Positions 13,071-27,300 are shown, counted from the first letter of the stretch. The stretch is 64,000 bases of DNA from Karstenula rhodostoma CBS 690.94 (GCA_010093485.1 MU001499.1:930001-994000), one strand, 5' to 3'. Made by a program: numbers and translations. Notes: a model not told the origin generated them from the sequence alone.

Positions 13071-15930
13071 TTAGTATATATCTACTAATATATAAGAATT
13101 CTAATAATAGAGAGTTATTAATAGATAAAAAGGATAGTTCTTATTAAGATTAGAGAAAAGTATATATAGGTAGGTATTACTACCTATATTACTCCCTCTA
13201 TTCTATACTCTATTAGTTATTAATAGTATATATATAAAATAGCTATTATTAATATACTATAAATCCTCCTTAATAGTATAATACTTATATAATATAGGTA
13301 TACTAATATAATACCTAGTCCTTAGGATTAATTTAACTAAGACTAATAATAATAATAATAATAATAATAAGACTATATAGGTATTCCTTACTATACCTCT
13401 AAATAGTAATAGAGCTATTTAGGATACTTAGTAATACTCTAAATATATCTATTCTATAATTAAATCCTAGTATAATAGTAATAATAAGGATACCTAAAGA
13501 ATCTATAATAAAGTTAAAATTAAAGTTAATAAGAACCTAGTATATATAGATATTAGTAAAGTATTTAAGCTAAATTATATAGCTTAATTAGCTATTATAG
13601 AACTAAAGAGGGTGATAATATAGTAGTAGTATCTAGTATATATATAATAAAAGCTATAAGAAATTAAAGCCTATTATAATAAAGGGGAGGGGGAGGTAAC
13701 TAAAGAGGATAAGAAGTTTATAGTAGAGATAATAAGTAATAAGGTAAGTATTTACTAGATATAAGAGGTCCTATATAATATAGTAGATATATAAGTAAAG
13801 GTAATAGTAATAGTAATAGTATTAGTAAAAGAGTTCTAAGTCCTATTTTAAGTCTTAAGTATAGAGCCTATAGAGTAATATATAAAGGGTAAAAGATAAA
13901 AGATAAAGGATAGAGATAGTAGCTATATAAGGTTAGTATTTAATAATAGTAATAGGGGTATATAGTATTTAATTATAAAATACTAAGTATAGGAGCTTAG
14001 TATCGCGTTAATAATAGAATAAGGTAATAAGGATTATAATATAATTAACTAGTATCTAGCTATAATTAGTAGCTTTTAATAGACCTTAACTAGTTCTAGA
14101 GAAAGATAGTAATTAAATAAACTTAACTTAGCTAAGTAAGGATTCTAAATAAATAAATAAAAAGGTAACTAACTAATACTGGCCTATTAGTATATTTATT
14201 TAAAAAAATTTAATAATAACCTATTTTTCTATATAAAGTTCTATAGCCCTATTATTTCTACTTATTTTTTAAGTTTTTAAAATATCCTTACTAACTTTAT
14301 TTATTATCTAGTAGTATTCTAGTTTTTTAATTATATTTAAGTTTTATTATAGACTCCTATATACTTATATTTATTATATAGTAAATAATTATTATATTAT
14401 AAGTTTTTTACTTTTTTACCCTCTTTTATATATTACCTCTAGTTACTTTATTAGTATTTCTAAAGTATTTTAGAGTAATTCTAGTATATATACTTTTAGT
14501 ATTATTTTATTTTAAGAATTTAAATAAGTTCTTTTTTATTTACTTAATTATAGTATATAGGGTACCCTATAACTAAATAGTTATATAATATAATATATTT
14601 ATAATATTTATTCTATATTATAAATATAAAGGCCTATAATAGGATATTAATAGAATATAGTATAATAGAAAATAATACTAATAGTAAGGAATAAAGTATT
14701 ACCCCTTAGAATTACTAAGAACTAATATTATATAATAAATTCCTATATATATAAGAAATCCTAAGGATATTAGAGCCTTAGTAGAATAATAAAAAAGTCC
14801 TATATTATAGGGAAGTTCTAGAAACTATAGAAAGTCCTAGGACTATAATAGAATATAGAGATATTAAAGAATTAAAAAACTAGTATATAGTTAGAGATAT
14901 TCTCTAAATATTTTTTATTCTTTATAGTTAACTTTTATATCTAAATTAAAGTATTTTATATATATATTAAATATAATACTTCGCGAGCTTAGGTAAAGTA
15001 TAGTAAAACTTAATAAATAAATTTAGTAGAATACTAAAATATAAATATTTTAAATAGCTTAAAAATTATAGATCTTTTTCCTCTAGTAGGGTTTATTTAT
15101 ATAAAGGCTAGATATATATCTTTTATAAATATAAGGCTATATAGATACTTATATAATATCTAATTTAAATTAAATATATACTAAGTAGTTAGAGGGTATT
15201 TATAATTTAGAATAAATTAGTTAGCTACTAATATTAAATTTTAGTATATACTTAGTTAGTTACTTAGTTACCTTAATAGTAGAATAATAGATAACTAAAA
15301 AATTATATTATTTTTTATATAATATTATATAATATTATTATTCCTTTATCTCTATTATTTCTATATTATATATCTATTAACTCTTTTAATATTAGATCTT
15401 TTTTACTATTTATTAAATATTCTTATTTTTTTTATTATACCTATTACTATAGTATCTCTAGTCTAGTCTATTATTAATAACTAAATATATAGTTTCTTAG
15501 ATACTAAAATTATTAAATACCTATTAATAAAGGATCTAGTTATTTATATATAGTTTATTAATTAAATAGACTTTATATTATATATATATTAACTACTAGT
15601 AAATAATAGTCTTTTAGAGAGGATATTTCTTCTTTTCTTCTACTTCTATTTAGAGAGTATAATTAACTTAACTACCTATAAAAATAAGGCTAAGGAGGCC
15701 CTTTTTATATAGAACTTTATTATTAATAGTAATTTAATTAGAGACTCTAGTAAAATATTAATTATCTAGCTAGTAATAAATAACTATCTAGTATAGACTA
15801 TAGAGATAAGCTACCTATATAAATATATATATAAGCTATATAATATATTTAAATAGAAATAACTAAAATATTTAAAATAAATACTAATCTTTTTCTTATA
15901 TTAAGTATATTACTAACTCTAAGAATAGAT
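13071..15930. repeat. RIP-ed repetitive sequence, unclassified
   Basis: Contains an (AAT)n microsatellite around 13343-13370. The block at about 13735-14165 recurs, same orientation, at about 18150-18785, so it belongs to the Gypsy-3 family or to an element inside it. From 14166 to 15930 I could not recognise a protein relic or element boundary. Confidence 0.45.
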
Positions 15931-15935
15931 ATTAT

Positions 15936-16845
15936 ATTTTTTTTTTTTTTTTAATATAAAGCTACTATTATAACTACCTAGTAATAAGGAAATATCTAGA
16001 GGTATTATATAGATCTATTAAAAGGCTCTAAAGAATAATACTATTTATAAAAAAAAAAATAATACCTATAGTACTAGACTTAATTAACTAAATATTAACT
16101 TATCTAATACCCTTTTTAGTTAGCCTATATATAGATACGAGATATACCTTAGTTACTTTTTTAGTCCCCTTTTATTTATATATTAGTAAAATATAACGTG
16201 CCTTTTTATCCCCTCTACTTTATTAAGTTACCCTATTTTATAATAAATCTCTATAATATATATATAACTTACCTATATATATTATATAATATAGTAATAC
16301 TATAATACTATAATACTATATAATACTAGTAGAATAATATATTCTTTATTTACTAATACCTAATATATAATTATAGAGAAGTTATAAAATATTAAGAATA
16401 CTATAAAATATTAATAATATTATAATTTAAAAAAAAATATAAAAGAGAGCTTATCTACTAGTAATAAATAACTTATAGTACTATATATAAAGGCTAGCTT
16501 TTATAAAAAAAAACCTATATTATATCTCTATTAAAATAGCTAATAATAATAAGTAACTAATCCTTAGTAATAAATATAATTTAGTATATATTAGTAGTAA
16601 GTCTATTACCCTAATAGATATTAATATAAATATAATAATTAGCTATATAAGCTATAAAATTAAATAAGTTCTTTAGTAAATTAATTTTTATTAATATAAT
16701 TAATCTAGTATATAAATACTATAAATTATAACTATAGACTATATAATTATAAAGTCTATTAGTAAGTTTATTATATATATATAGAATTACTAGTATATTA
16801 TTACTAATCTAAAGTAGAGATAATACTATAGTAGTTAGCTAAAAA
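15936..16845 (-). mobile_element. Poly(A)-tailed retroposon, copy 3 (with core to about 17210)
   Basis: Begins with a poly-T run (about 15940-15953) followed by aatataaagctactattata, the same end as copy 1, and runs through the shared arm. It is interrupted by a SINE-like copy at 16107-16264. Unlike copy 1 it continues directly into the shared low-complexity core (about 16850-17210) in the order seen in copy 2, so this is a longer, less truncated copy. Confidence 0.6.
16107..16264 (+). mobile_element. Short SINE-like element, copy 4
   Basis: Same family in the opposite orientation (variable end left at 16107, constant end ...aatctctataat at 16264). Flanks taacttatcta (16096-16106) and taacttaccta (16265-16275) are an 11-bp duplication with one C-to-T difference. 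The uninterrupted site can be read in reverse complement in retroposon copy 2 near 12558-12575. Confidence 0.75.
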
Positions 16846-17210
16846 TAAGGATTTTACTAGTAAGTAGTAAGAAATAATTATAATAATTTTTAAGGGCTAA
16901 GAGGAACTAGACTTTATAGTAAAAGTAATTATAATTAAGTTAAAATAACCTATATAGTTAATAAATATAGAGATAGTAATAGCTATTCTATAGTAGGTAA
17001 AATAAAAAGTAGTAAATAATATTAATAATAATAATAGATAGGTAATATTAATAGTAATAATAGGTAGATAATATTAATAGTATTAATAGATAAATAGTAT
17101 TAATAGTAATAATAAGTAGATAATATTAATACTAATAATAGATAGGTAGTATTAATAGTAATAATAATAGAGTAAGCTATAAGCTATAAGCTATAGGTAA
17201 AAGTTAAAAA

Positions 17211-17615
17211 TATTAGTAAATATAGATAAGTAGAAAAATTAATATTTAAATAATAGTTAGTATTACACTAATAATTAAAAAAATATAAAAATATATAAAA
17301 AAAAAAATTTAAATTATATAAATAAAGGTCTAAAAATAAGTAAATAAGTATTAAAAAAGGATAAAAAGGTTTCTTCTATTATAGGTATACTATATAGTCC
17401 TATAGGCCTAGATTAGAATCTAGACTAGAGGAAACTACTTATAATATTTTATTTATATTAGTATAGGTAGAGTAATTATATAATAAGGGTTTAAGAACTA
17501 CTAGAGGTATATAGAAATATATATTAGTTTAAAAATATTCTAATATAAATTACTATCTATAGGCCTTATATAAATAATTAATAAAAAACTATAGAATTAT
17601 AGAAAAAAATAAGCT
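17211..17615. repeat. RIP-ed repeat flank, shared with 3240-3500
   Basis: 17230-17420 is the reverse complement of about 3240-3490 (including the block around aggcctagattagaatctag), continuing the longer retroposon copy or an element it inserted into. The rest is unassigned. Confidence 0.4.
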
Positions 17616-18003
17616 AATATTTATATAGTAATAAAAGAATAATATTAGAATATAAGTTTTAGTATATTATATTTATTTTATATCTAGATACCTTTAGTAA
17701 TATATTAAAATATTACTAGTAGAATTTAATTAATTAACCTCCTTAGTCTCTATATAAATTATCTAACTTTTAGATTTCTTTTAGTAGATTAGGGCTATTA
17801 TAGAGAATAGTTAAGTAGATTACTAAAAATTTAATATCTATAAATTATAGTAGTAAAAGAAACTAGTTTAGTTTTAAAATATTTAAAAAGGTATTAAAAT
17901 ATTTTAAATATTTAAGTTAGTTCTAAATTATATTTATTACTAAACTCTATTATTTTTAATTCTTTAATTTAATATATATAACCTAAGCTTTATTATATTA
18001 CCC
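17616..18003 (-). repeat. LTR-like direct repeat, left (3' LTR of Gypsy-3)
   Basis: About 390 bp that recurs in the same orientation at 29563-29955. On the minus strand it begins tataataaagcttaggttat (TG before RIP). The two copies bracket a minus-strand Gypsy pol relic plus the nested Gypsy-1, so they are read as the LTRs of Gypsy-3. The inner LTR boundary is not precise. Confidence 0.55.
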
Positions 18004-18398
18004 CTCTATTTAAAAAAGAATAGATAGTTTTAATTTATAAATAGTAGTATTATCTATATAGAATTAGATTACTATTAATATAATTATTTATTTATTTAAT
18101 ATTAAATTAAGGTATAGCTCTATAAAATAATAAAGTTTATAGTAAAAATAATAAGGAAGGTAAGTATCTACTAGATATAAAAGGTTCTATATAGTATAGT
18201 AAATATATAAATAAAAGTAAAAATAAAGGTAAAAATAATAATATTAATATTAATATTAATAAAGGAGTCCTAAGTTCTATTTTATTCTAAGCCCTAAGTA
18301 TTAAGTCTATAAGATAATATATAAAGAATAAAAAAGAAAAAAAAAAAATAGTAGCTATATAAAATTAATACTTAAAAGTAGAGTATTAGGGGTATATA

Positions 18399-18550
18399 TT
18401 ATAGAGATTTACTATAAAATAGAATAATTTAATAAAATAGATAGGATAAAAAGGCACGTTATACTTTACTAATATATAAATAAAGGGGGACTTAAAAAAT
18501 AGCTAAGGTATATCTAGTATCTATATATAGGCTAATTAAAAAGGGTATAG
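18399..18550 (-). mobile_element. Short SINE-like element, copy 5
   Basis: Flanked by the 15-bp direct repeat tattaggggtatata at 18384-18398 and 18551-18565. The paralogous uninterrupted site is visible at about 13948-13965 (aataggggtatatagta). This is one of the clearest target duplications. Confidence 0.82.
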
Positions 18551-19060
18551 TATTAGGGGTATATAGTATATTTAGTTATAAAATACTAAGTATAAAAGCT
18601 TAGTATTATATTAATAATAAAATAAGATAATAAGAATTATAATATATAATTAACTAGTATCTAGTTATAATTAATAGCTTTTAATAGATTTTAATAACTA
18701 GTTCTAGGGAAAGATAGTAATTAAGTAAACTTAATTTAGTAATATAAAAATTCTAAATAAATAAATAAAGAGGTAACTAGTTAATACTAGTCTAGTATTT
18801 ATTAATAGTAGTTTATATCTAGTTTTAGACTTTTTATATATATACTTTAGTTAGTTTCTAAGCTATATATATTTATATAGCTAATTTATAAACTTCTATA
18901 ATATTAAGATTTTAAACTTTAGTTAGAAATATCTACTTTTAGTTCTAAGTTTATTAGAATTTAGATTTCTATAGAATCTAATAAAAAGATATTTAAATAG
19001 TAGAATAAAGTAATATTATTTAAGTATAATCTATTAAAGGTAATAAAGTATTCTAGTTAT

Positions 19061-19139
19061 ATTATAGAGATTTATTATAAGGTAGTATAACTTAATAAAG
19101 TAAGGGGATAAAAAGGTATATTATACTTTACTAATAAAC
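19061..19139 (-). mobile_element. Short SINE-like element, copy 6 (79 bp, strongly truncated)
   Basis: Constant end at 19061, then the family core, broken off after tttactaataaac. Flanked by tctagttat at 19052-19060 and 19140-19148 (9 bp). Loss of the variable end with the target duplication kept means that the truncation happened at insertion, as in target-primed reverse transcription. Confidence 0.7.
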
Positions 19140-20786
19140 TCTAGTTATTTTAATAAAAATTAATAAAGGGTTAGAGCTATTAATTAATATATATATTTAT
19201 AAATTTAGTTTAGCTATTAGTTTTTTTTTATAATAAATAGTTAATAGTTTAATTTTTATACTAATAATCTAATAGAATTTAAAGTAGAAGGTAGAAATAA
19301 ATTATAAATATTAGTTAAATATATTAGTATCTAGTATATAATTTAATTAGTAAATTTACTAAATAAATAAGATAACTATAATTCTAGTATTAATTATTTT
19401 ATAGTAGAAAATAGATACTATCTATTTAAAGAGGTAATTAATTATAGTTATAATTTAATTATAATTAGTTTTATTTTAAGAGAATAATTAAAAGTTAATA
19501 TATAAGTACTATATTAGTCTTCTAAGTATTAAAGAAAAATATAAAAATTTAATAAATTAGATTTATTTTAAATATACCTTATAATTAGTAATATAGTTTT
19601 AAATATATCTATTATAGATTTCTTCTATACCTTTCTATTAATACTTTTAAAATAATAATTAATAGGTTTTTATTAAACTAGAGTAAATAGTTAATAGTTA
19701 GTTATAGAATTTATAGATAAGGTATATTATTAGATCTAAATTTAGAAATATATAAAATTAATTTTTATATAAAAAAAGGCTATTTTTAATTTAGTAACTA
19801 TTTAGTACTATTTATTACTTAGAATTAAATTAACTTTTATTTTTCTTAAATAGCTAGTTAATTAGTATAAATAAATCTAGGTCTATTACTAAAATATCTA
19901 TTATTTAAATTATAGTAATAGTACTTATTAAGTACTTAATATATTTCTAAAATAGTTTAGTATTACTATATAAAATAAAATAATAGGAACTAAGTAAAAC
20001 TTAAAACTAGTTATTTATTATATATTTTTTAAATTTTCTATATCTTATTTTTTTATTAGCTTAATATATTAGTATAAGTATTATCCTTTCTAAGAGAATA
20101 TTTAATTTAAAAGTTAAATAGGGCTAACTATTCTATTTAATATATTTATTATATATTTAGTATTTTAGTTTATATAAAATATTTTAGTACTTAATAATAT
20201 AAATATACTATAATTATATTTTAGATTAAGGCTAGTTCTACTCTCTATTTTTTAAAAGTAGTAAAAATAGTAAATAATTCTTTATTATAAATTTTTTTAT
20301 TTAATTTAGAGCTAATAAGGGTATAGCTATAAAATAAAACTAAGTATTATTTAGTATTTCTATATTTCTAAAATAGAATTCTAACTACTATACTATTAGA
20401 GATATTAGTTTCTAGCTTTATATTTTTTTTAAAATTAAAATAGTATAGAAATAGAATTTAGAGTAGGGGTTCCCTAATTTTATTAAATAATATAGTATAT
20501 TATAGAGTCTATATATAAAGATTTTAGAGACTTTATAAAGTATTAAAATATTTTACTAATTTAGAATTTATTTTTATAAATTATTAATAAAATTTTATAA
20601 ATATAAGAAATAATTTTATATTAATTAGAGTTTAGGGTTTTTTTTAATTTTATAAAATAGTAACTATTTCTAGGTTTACTTCTATACTAGTATTAGTAAA
20701 AATATAACTAAGATATTAAATATAAATTATATAGAATTTAGACTTTTTAATATTAGCTTATAATTTAGTTTATTATAACCTTTTAA

Positions 20787-20911
20787 TATACTAGGTATAC
20801 CTTAGCCACTTTTTTAGTTGCCCTTTATTCGTGTATTGGTAAAGTATAACGTGCCTTTTTATCCCCCCTACTTTATTAAGTTACCCTACCTTATAGTAAA
20901 TCTCTATAATA
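20787..20911 (+). mobile_element. Short SINE-like element, copy 7
   Basis: Opposite orientation. Flanked by the 13-bp repeat tataaccttttaa at 20774-20786 and 20912-20924. Keeps CpG in attcgtgtattgg and aacgtgcc, so it is less RIP-ed than the Gypsy-3 it sits in. Confidence 0.8.
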
Positions 20912-21880
20912 TATAACCTTTTAAGTATTTTATAAATATATTCTATATATTTTATAGAGTTTTTAAAATAAATAAAGATATTATTAAGATAAGTAATATA
21001 GAAATTATTTAAGTAATTTATTAAAATATTATTTATATAATACTAGTAGATAGTAGAACTATTATAGAATTTAAAGAATAATATTTTATATATATCGAAT
21101 CTATATTAAGTATAGAAAATAATATTATTTTCTAAAATAAGATTAATTTAAATTTTATTAAAAGTAGTATAGATATTAAACTTAGTAAAGATTTTAGCCT
21201 TAAAAAGGTAAAATAAAAGTTTATTAATTTAAGAAATTAAATAGATATTCTTATAAATAAAAATATTTAATTTATAATAATTAATATAAATTTAGATATC
21301 TCTATTTAGCTTTTATATATAAAGGATAGATAAAATAAATAGACTTTAATTTATATTAATAAATTTCTTTTAAAGGTACTTTATAATATATTTTTTAATA
21401 GCTTCTAGCTTAGCTAAGCTCTATTTATATAAAGAACTAAAATAACTTAAAAAATCTTTAGTAAAAGAGATTTTATAGTTATAGAATTAATAATATAGAA
21501 ATTAATTAATAGTAATTTTATTAAATATATTCTATTACTAGTAATATTTAGTAGAAAGTTAGTTTTTTACTTAAGTAGTATTTTTAGAGTTATTTTAGAG
21601 TTTAATAATAATCTAGTTAATTTTATAAATTAAGGTTATAAAAAATTTAGTATAAGCCTTCTTTATATTAAAGTATAAAATATTAGCTAGAATTAAAATA
21701 ATTTATATATTTAGAAGTAAACTAGAATTAAATAGCTTTTAGCCTAAAGAATTTTAATTTTAAAATACTAAAACTAGATAGAAAAAAATAGATTTTATAA
21801 CTAATTAAAAAATTTAGAAAATTTTAAATATTTTATAAAAATAGTTAACTTAGAGTTTTTACTATTTCTACTATAAATAT

Positions 21881-22541
21881 TATAATTATAGTAGAACTAG
21901 ACTAGAAGAAAAAAAAGAATTATATATAAGATATTAGTAATAGAAATAAGGCTAATAGGTACTTATATTATAGAGATTTACTATAAGGTAGAGTAACTTA
22001 ATAAAGTAGGGGGGATAAAAAGGCGCGTTATACTTTACCAATACATGAATAAAGGGGGACTAAAAAAGTAACTAAGGCGTGCCTAGTATCTATATACAGG
22101 CTAACTAAAAAGGGTATTAGATACTTATATATAAGTTTATAGAGTAGCTTATATTATAAGTTATATAACTATAATTCTACTAAGAGTATAAGATTCTAAA
22201 AGTACTAGATTTTAATAGAAGTAAAGTAGATACTCCTACTAAAAAGGTAGAATCTATAAGAGTAAACTAAGGGATTTTAAGATAATAAGAATTAGAATAA
22301 TTAGTATATAGTCTAGAAGAATTTCTATATAGTTTCTATTCTTTATAATTAATTTTTATACTTAAATTAAAATACTTTATCTATATATAAATACTTAGTT
22401 TTCTTTTAGTATTATTATATTATATTCTATTATATTATAGAATTATTAACTAATCTAGTACTTACTTCTATTATATTTTATTTCTTAAATAATTTTTAAA
22501 GTATAGATCTAGATTAGGTATATAGGAAACCCCTTATAATA
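21881..22541 (+). repeat. Gypsy-1 5' LTR
   Basis: Begins tataattatagtagaactag and ends accccttataata. Apart from the 150-bp SINE-like insertion and its duplication it is about 499 bp, the same as the Gypsy-2 LTR at 43785-44283. Confidence 0.82.
21968..22117 (-). mobile_element. Short SINE-like element, copy 8, in the Gypsy-1 5' LTR
   Basis: Flanked by taggtacttata (21956-21967) and tagatacttata (22118-22129), a 12-bp duplication with one G-to-A difference. The uninterrupted site is present in the 3' LTR near 29110-29130. It retains aaaaaggcgcgttatac, tttaccaatacatg and aaggcgtgcc, so it is lightly mutated. Confidence 0.85.
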
Positions 22542-24253
22542 CTTTAACTACTTAAAGGTTTAAATTAAAATAGTATTACTAAATATATCTACTAGCTTAG
22601 AGGGCTTTAAAGTAAGTATTACTTTAAGTCTAGCTAGTAACTTAGTAACTCTCTTAGTAATATAAGCTAAGAAAGTAGAATAACTTAAAATATAACTAAT
22701 TATAATTATAGAATAGATTTAAGCTCCTATAACTATAGTAGTATACTTATTAAAAGTTAATTTTAAAATTCTAGAACTCTATAATAGAGAAATAAAGACT
22801 AACCTTAAGATATTTTTAATAAATATAAAGTTATACTATAGGTATAACTATAATATATTTAGAAATAACTAAGTAAAGACCTTAGCTACTATAATATATA
22901 TAATAGGAAAGGTAGTAAAATAGATATACTTAATTATTAAAGACTTTCTAGTATATAAAATAAAACTAGAAAAATAAAATAAAGAGACTATAAAAGTCTT
23001 TATATCCTAGAAAGAATTTAAGAAATAAATTAAAATTATATTTAGTAAGATAGATAAAAAATAATAGGCTAAATAACTTATTTAATATATTAAGTAAATA
23101 AGATTAGCTAGTAAATACTCTACTATATTCTAATAACTCTAGGCTAAGATTAATTAAAATAATACCCTATTATAGGTAGCCTACTATAATAGCTTAAAGG
23201 AGCTAGTTAAAAATAAACTACTTTATTATAAAAAGCCTAATAGCCTAGAAGCCTTAATTAAACTAGTAGTATAAATTAACTATTAATTATATAAATAATA
23301 GCTAGAAAAGAAAAAATCTACTAAACTAGTATTTAGTTTAAAGGCTAATATATAGAAGCTATATTATAAGTAAAGGAATTATAATAAAGATATAATTATA
23401 AGAGATAAAGACTATAAAAAAAAAAAAAATTTTTTATAATAAAAAAAGTAGAATAATATCTAATAATAATATTTTAAGAATAGGGCTTATCTAAACTATA
23501 AAGAGAAGAGATACTTTAAGACTAAATATTCTTTTAGGAAATTTTAGAATAAGTAAGTTTAGGTAATAAGAGTAGTTATAATAATATTATAGCCTAGGAC
23601 TCCTATACTATTATAAAAGGATAATATAGAAAATAACTCTAATTTCTTTAAGTTACTAAAGAAAGTCTAGGAAATAACTAATAAAAAAAATATTATAAAT
23701 TAAATTCTATAAAATCTATACTAGATATATAGAAATAATAAATACTTTATACTAGCCTATAACTATAAGATTAGGATTATAGATATAGATACTAATAGAA
23801 TATATTATTAAATAAAAAAATAATAAGGAAATATTCTAGTACCTATATAGTAGATCTAGATTAATAATAATTATTCTAAAATTAAATAGTAGTACTATAA
23901 TTATAATAGCTATAAATACTATAAGAAAGAGAAAACTAATATAGCTAAAACCCCTAAATAACTAGACTATAAGAAGCTTCTAAAAAAAGACTATCTAGAA
24001 GTAAAATACTATATTTACTAATTAAAGTAATAGTTATATAATTATAATATACTAGAATAGTAATAATATTATATAGAAAACTATTCTAAATATTAGAGAT
24101 AGAAGTATACTATATATTACTAGCTAATAGAAAAAATTTTAGGGGATATAGAAGTACTCTATAAATATAAAAAAATTATCTATCTAACTAAGAATAAAAT
24201 ATAATATATATATAAAGTTAAGTAGTACTACTATAACTATCTAGAATAATACC

Positions 24254-24393
24254 CTATATATAGATACTAGGTAAGCCTTAGCCACTTTTTTAGTCCCTCT
24301 TTATTTATATATTAGTAAAGTATAACGTGTCTTTTTATCCCTCTTACTTTATTAATTTACCTACCCTTATAGTAATCGTATATAATATATATA
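24254..24393 (+). mobile_element. Short SINE-like element, copy 9, in Gypsy-1
   Basis: Opposite orientation. Flanked by tagaataatacc (24242-24253) and tagaatagtacc (24394-24405), 12 bp with one G/A difference. The constant end is slightly divergent (agtaatcgtatataat instead of agtaaatctctataat). Confidence 0.7.
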
Positions 24394-27300
24394 TAGAATA
24401 GTACCTAAGGTACTTAAATAAAAAGGAAGCTATTATATATAACTAAGGTAATAAGAATTATAAAAAGATATATTTCTTTAAATATATAATTACTAAATAC
24501 TTAAAGCACTAAGATAAGATTAATAAAAGGGAAATTATAAAAATAATAAGAATAAAAAAATACTAAAAGTATATAATCTAAGATTATCTTAAAAATCCCT
24601 AAACTTATTTAAAATTAATAAAGAGGTATATTATAAAACTATATTATACTAGTTATTTCTTTTATAATAATTATAAGTATCTAGGAGGACTATAGGTTAA
24701 AATATAGATAATATTAAAAAACTAAAATACTACTAAGTAATAAGCTAAGCTAGTAAGAGTATTCTAAAGACTTAAAAAGTAAATAGAAATAGTAGGGCTA
24801 TAGAACTTTATATAAAAAAGTAAGTTATAATTAGAGAATTCTAAATAAATATACTAATAAACCCTAATACTACTAAATATCTAATTTTATCTAGGGTAGT
24901 AGAGAAATATAACTTATTATATTAAAATAAGATAGAGCTAGTTTAATTAGAAATAGTAAATAGGATATTTTTCTAAAAGTATAGTAAAGGCTAGTTATAC
25001 CTTAAAATACTACTATTACTAGTAGATATTAAAGAATTTAAAAACTAATATAGTTTTATTATAATAGATATAGGAAGTCTAGAAATTATTATAGGCTATA
25101 ACTAGTTATTAGAAAATAACCTAAATATTAATTAAAAAAATTAAATAATATATAGCTAAGAATTAATATTATAGATTACTAATATAAGGTACTTATAGAA
25201 AGTAAAACTAAAGATCCTAAATACTCTAACTAAATAGGCTATATAATAATAGACTAAAGAGATTTTAGCTACTAAAATTACTAGAATTCTAAAAGAAAAC
25301 CTAAGATAAATATAAATTATCTATATATAATACTTAAATCTCTAAATTATAAAAAAACTATTAATAATTCTACTAGAATATAAAAAGTATATAGAACTCT
25401 TTAAAAAAATTAAAGAGAAAGAACTACTAGATTACTAAAAATAGAATTATAAAATACCTTTAAAAGAAAGTATAAAACTATAACTAGAATAGTTAAAACT
25501 AATATTAGTAGACTAAAAAAAAAAAGTATAAAAGTACTTATAAAAGAATCTAGAATAGAAGTATATCTAGAAAAGTTATAGTCCTATAGTCTTTTTAATC
25601 CTATAAGTATCTAAAAAGAATAGTAAGCTATAACTCTATATAAATTATAAATAGCTAAATAATACTATAATTAAAAATTAGTACCTATTACCCTTAATTA
25701 TAAAACTTATAGATTAACTTTAAAGAGCTAAGTAGTTTATAAAATTTAATATATATAATAGATATTACTATATATAGATTAATAAAAGGTATAAATAAAA
25801 GATAGTATTTAGGACTAGATATAGTTTCTATAAATACTAGATTATACTATTTAAATTAATAAATACCCCTATAATATTTTAGATAGTTATTAATAAAATC
25901 CTATATAAATACTTAGATATATTCTATATAGTATACTTTAATAATATATTTATTTACTTTACTAGAATACTAGAAGAATATATAGAATATATAAAGAAAG
26001 TACTTAAAAAAATAAAAAAGTATTAGTTACTTCTCTATCTAGATAAATATAAGTTCTATATTACTAAAATAAAATATCTAGAATTTATTATTTTAAAAGA
26101 AGATATATTAATAAATCTAAAGAAGATTACTACTATATAGAAATAGTTAGTTTCTAAGTTAATAAAAAATATCTAGTTTTTTCTAGAATTTACTAACTTT
26201 TATTAGAAGTTTATAAAGAATTATTCTAAAACTACTATACTACTAATAGACCTTATAAAGAAAAGTAATAATAAAGTTATATAGCTAATTTAAAAGAAGC
26301 TATTAGAGGTATTTAGGAAATTATAGGTAATATTTCTAATACCCCTACTTCTATAAATATTTAATCTATAAAAACTAGCTAGGGTTAAAATAAATATATC
26401 TAATTATATATTAGAAATAATTCTTTTATAACTAAATAAAAATAGAAAATAGAGACTAGTATTCTACTATTTATAAAAGTTTTCTAAAGTAGAACTTAAC
26501 TATAATATTTATAATAAGAAACTATTAGTAATAGTAAATACTTTTAAATAATAGAAAGTATAGCTTATAGGAGTTTACTTTAAGGTAGAGATATAAATAA
26601 ACTACTAGAACCTTACTAGCTTTATATTAATTAAAAAGCTTAACTAATAATAAATATAATAAGTAGAATTCTTAGTAAATTTTAATTTTATAATTTATTA
26701 TTAATCTAGAACTTTTAATAGTATAGTAGATACCTTAAGTAAATAATTAAACTTAATTAAGGATAAGGTTAAGCTATATAATATAGTACTATATAGATAT
26801 AAAAATAATATATTTAAGTATAATTAACTAAAGATTAGAGTATAGATAGCTAGCCTAAGATATATAAAACTAGAAGTATAAGACTTCTAGAACTATTAGA
26901 AACTTAATTAAGGCTAAAAAGAGGAATATAACCTCTTTAAATATAGTTTTAATAAAACTAAATAAAACTATTAATAGTAGATTATTATTAATAATAGATA
27001 TATACCTATTCTAATTAGAAGACTATATAAATTAAAAGAATAGAAATATCTAGATATTAAAGAAATAATATATTATATTATAAATAAATATACTATCTAT
27101 AATATAATAACTATAGTAAAGTATAATAATAAACTTTATTATAAAACTTCTAAAATTACTATAGCTAGAAATAAAGTATATATATAATACTATAATAGTA
27201 ATAATATATAGACTTATAAAGATAGCTAAGTTTAGACCTATAGAAAAGTCTATAATAGTAAAGAAACTAGCCTATAAAGTAGATAATATACTACTCTTTA

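Larger units (their letters stand above)
18004..21880 (-). mobile_element. Gypsy-3 interior: minus-strand pol relic
   Basis: Minus-strand Ty3/Gypsy coding relic. At about 20955-21000 the complement reads TYLNNIFIYF, i.e. the reverse transcriptase YLDDIFIYS box with both catalytic Asp changed to Asn by G-to-A. Pol-like sequence extends over about 19150-21870. Three SINE-like copies (18399-18550, 19061-19139, 20787-20911) lie in it. The segment 18150-18785 is shared with 13735-14165. The interior continues across the Gypsy-1 insertion to the right-hand LTR at 29563. Confidence 0.6.

Noticed and set aside
13343..13370. (AAT)n run as a CRISPR-like or telomeric repeat
   Set aside because: A plain trinucleotide microsatellite without spacers or telomere motif.
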